This document shows positions 30,677-31,971 of a stretch of 31,971 nt of DNA, one piece after another (position 1 is the first letter of the stretch; every line of letters begins with the position of its first letter). This DNA comes from RGIG8767 sp045531685 (lineage in GTDB: Bacteria; Bacillota; Clostridia; Lachnospirales; Lachnospiraceae). The notes under the pieces are model-generated. The model was not told where the DNA came from, searched no databases, and saw only the letters and a program-made list of their open reading frames with translations. The stretch lies in contig JAZSEL010000121.1 of NCBI GenBank assembly GCA_045531685.1, forward strand, positions 1 to 31,971, given 5' to 3'. Made by a program: the position numbers and the translations under genes.

Positions 30677-31861
30677 TTAAAATTCATAATCTACTTCTTC
30701 ATCATGAGGCTCAAAAAAGAACTCAATCTTTTCTCTGGTAGTCGCAACCGAGCCCTGAATCATACCGGCACTTCCGCCGCATTTTGCTCCAAGAGCGTCC
30801 CTCAGGTTCGCCGCTACTGCCATACAATCCTCTACTGCGCTTCCCAAAATGAATTGATATCCGACGTTATCATTACCGGTAAATACTGCACAAATACCGT
30901 CATGATACTGCACCAGTTCATTTACCACATTGCGCATAATCGGTGTGTCCAGCTTGTCTTCAAAGACAATCACATCCTTTTCTTCCAGAGGAATCTGAAC
31001 CACCTTGGCATACATCATCTGCTGCTTCATCTCCCCATTCTCAAGCTTAAGAGCATGGGCAGTATCCTTCATCTGTGCTACACGCTCCACAATATTTTCC
31101 TGATTTGTAGATAATAAATTGGTAAGCTGTGAAACCACATCCAGACGCTCACGGAACGCCTGCAGTGCCCGGAAGCCGCATAACATATTGATGCGTACAC
31201 CGCCTTTATAATTCTGTACGCCCATAACCTTAAGCATCCCAATCTCACCGGTACGCTTTACATGGGGTGCACAGCAGGCACATACGTCGTATCCCGGAAT
31301 GGTAACGATACGCACATCCCCTTCAATCTCTATCTTGCTGCGGTACTCCATGGATGCAAGCTCCTCTTTGGAAGGAAATCTCACGTCTATCTCAATATTC
31401 TTAGCAATGGCTTCATTGACCTTCCACTCAATATCAGCTATCTGTTCTGCCGTAAGGACACCGTCAAAATCCATGGTCACGCCGGTATCACTTAAATGGA
31501 ATCCTACATTATTAAATCCGTATTCCCTATGAACCGTTCCCGAAAAAATATGCTCACCCGAATGCTGCTGCATATTGGAAAAACGATGCTGCCAGTCAAT
31601 CTCTCCGTGAACCTCACTGCCTTCCTCAATCGGCTGGGATAATGTATGGGTAATCACATCCTTATGAATCTGAACATCCAATACCCGGATATCATTAATC
31701 GTTCCCTTATCCGGACTCTGACCGCCCTCCTCCGGGAAAAATAAAGTCTTGTTTAACACAACATCATATGCCTTGTGATTATCAAAGGTTGTCTCCTCGC
31801 AACAAAGTACGATGGCATCAAACTCCGTGGCATATGGAGTCTCATAATATAATTTGCTCAT
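30677..31861 (-). CDS. Alanyl-tRNA editing protein, AlaX-L type with DHHA1 domain
   Basis: A 394-residue free-standing relative of the alanyl-tRNA synthetase editing half. FFPEEGGQSPDKG (41-53), QQHSGEHIFSG (98-108, zinc ligands H100 and H104) and CACCAPHVKRTGEIG (194-208, C196 and H200) form the editing site that removes wrongly attached Ser or Gly from tRNA-Ala. A helical part follows, then a DHHA1-type C-terminus with GAKCGGSAGMIQGS (357-370). No aminoacylation core is present. The upstream 110 nt contains the inverted repeat 31896-31914; no convincing promoter was found and the ribosome site (AGAAGA) is weak. It leads the operon with the HD-GYP and M18 genes. Confidence 0.93.
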   Translation of the reverse strand: MSKLYYETPYATEFDAIVLCCEETTFDNHKAYDVVLNKTLFFPEEGGQSPDKGTINDIRVLDVQIHKDVITHTLSQPIEEGSEVHGEIDWQHRFSNMQQHSGEHIFSGTVHREYGFNNVGFHLSDTGVTMDFDGVLTAEQIADIEWKVNEAIAKNIEIDVRFPSKEELASMEYRSKIEIEGDVRIVTIPGYDVCACCAPHVKRTGEIGMLKVMGVQNYKGGVRINMLCGFRALQAFRERLDVVSQLTNLLSTNQENIVERVAQMKDTAHALKLENGEMKQQMMYAKVVQIPLEEKDVIVFEDKLDTPIMRNVVNELVQYHDGICAVFTGNDNVGYQFILGSAVEDCMAVAANLRDALGAKCGGSAGMIQGSVATTREKIEFFFEPHDEEVDYEF

Positions 31862-31895
31862 TCTTCTGTCTGCATGAATATGTAACTCTTATGTA

Positions 31896-31914
31896 GTAAC
31901 ACATCTACTGTTAC
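31896..31914. repeat. Inverted repeat upstream of the AlaX-type gene
   Basis: GTAACA (31896-31901) and TGTTAC (31909-31914) flank a 7-nt spacer, 35 nt before the start codon. It may be a regulator site or chance. The rest of the stretch to the window end shows nothing I can name. Confidence 0.3.
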
Positions 31915-31971
31915 AAAATTCCCCCTCCATACTCTCCTTTTATTCTTGTAAAAACACATACGTATATTATA

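Noticed and set aside
1..31971. CRISPR array, prophage or insertion sequence
   Set aside because: No regularly spaced repeats, transposase, integrase or phage structural genes were found on either strand.

Overview
The window looks like chromosomal DNA of an anaerobic Firmicute, most likely a member of the Lachnospiraceae. Supports for this are moderately AT-rich DNA, strong AAGGAGG-type ribosome binding sites, a T-box-controlled pheST operon, Clostridia-type families (Mbeg1-like DUF2974, NA37, GufA-type ZIP, NhaC, M18 peptidases, a GH127 arabinofuranosidase) and a tRNA-Leu with an AAG anticodon. The genus cannot be fixed from the sequence. Every gene I can support lies on the minus strand, so transcription runs from high to low coordinates. 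No phage, IS element, CRISPR array or rRNA was seen.

Layout from low to high coordinates. 1-2728: a promoter, a PilZ (c-di-GMP receptor) gene and a long GDP-mannose enzyme fusion that runs off the left edge. 2741-5292: queA behind an M18 aminopeptidase. 5476-7509: a GH127 beta-L-arabinofuranosidase. 7578-11540: pheS-pheT with promoter, T-box leader and terminators. 11569-11927: two tRNA-Leu genes followed by a palindrome-rich segment bounded by 13-bp copies of the tRNA 3' end. 12066-12945: an orphan protein resembling the FliD C-terminus, preceded by an exact sigma-28-type -10 box. 12972-16186: Mbeg1-like hydrolase, NA37 nucleoid protein and a membrane MORN-repeat protein. 16228-21143: AraC regulator, lipoprotein metallophosphoesterase, glutamate-cysteine-ligase-family enzyme and a glutathionylspermidine-synthase-like ATP-grasp ligase, tightly packed. 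21284-22830: a PurF-like protein with Ser in place of the catalytic Cys. 22890-24752: an intact class II aldolase next to a truncated DUF4432 gene and the tail of an FGGY sugar kinase, read as a decayed sugar pathway. 24751-25606: a ZIP metal transporter with a palindromic operator over its -10. 25645-31861: a diguanylate cyclase, an NhaC antiporter, a second M18 aminopeptidase, an HD-GYP protein and an AlaX-type editing protein.

Themes. Three c-di-GMP components occur (GGDEF synthase without an inhibitory site, HD-GYP hydrolase, PilZ receptor), and the PilZ gene is paired with GDP-mannose synthesis, which suggests control of a mannose-containing surface polymer. Translation is served by pheST, tRNA-Leu, queA and the alanyl-tRNA editing protein.

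The best candidate for an undescribed system is the AraC / phosphoesterase / gamma-glutamyl ligase / ATP-grasp operon (16228-21063), which could make a glutathione-like gamma-glutamyl compound by a non-standard second enzyme. The Cys-less PurF paralogue, the tRNA-end-flanked palindromic element and the FliD-like orphan with its sigma-28-like box are the next most interesting.
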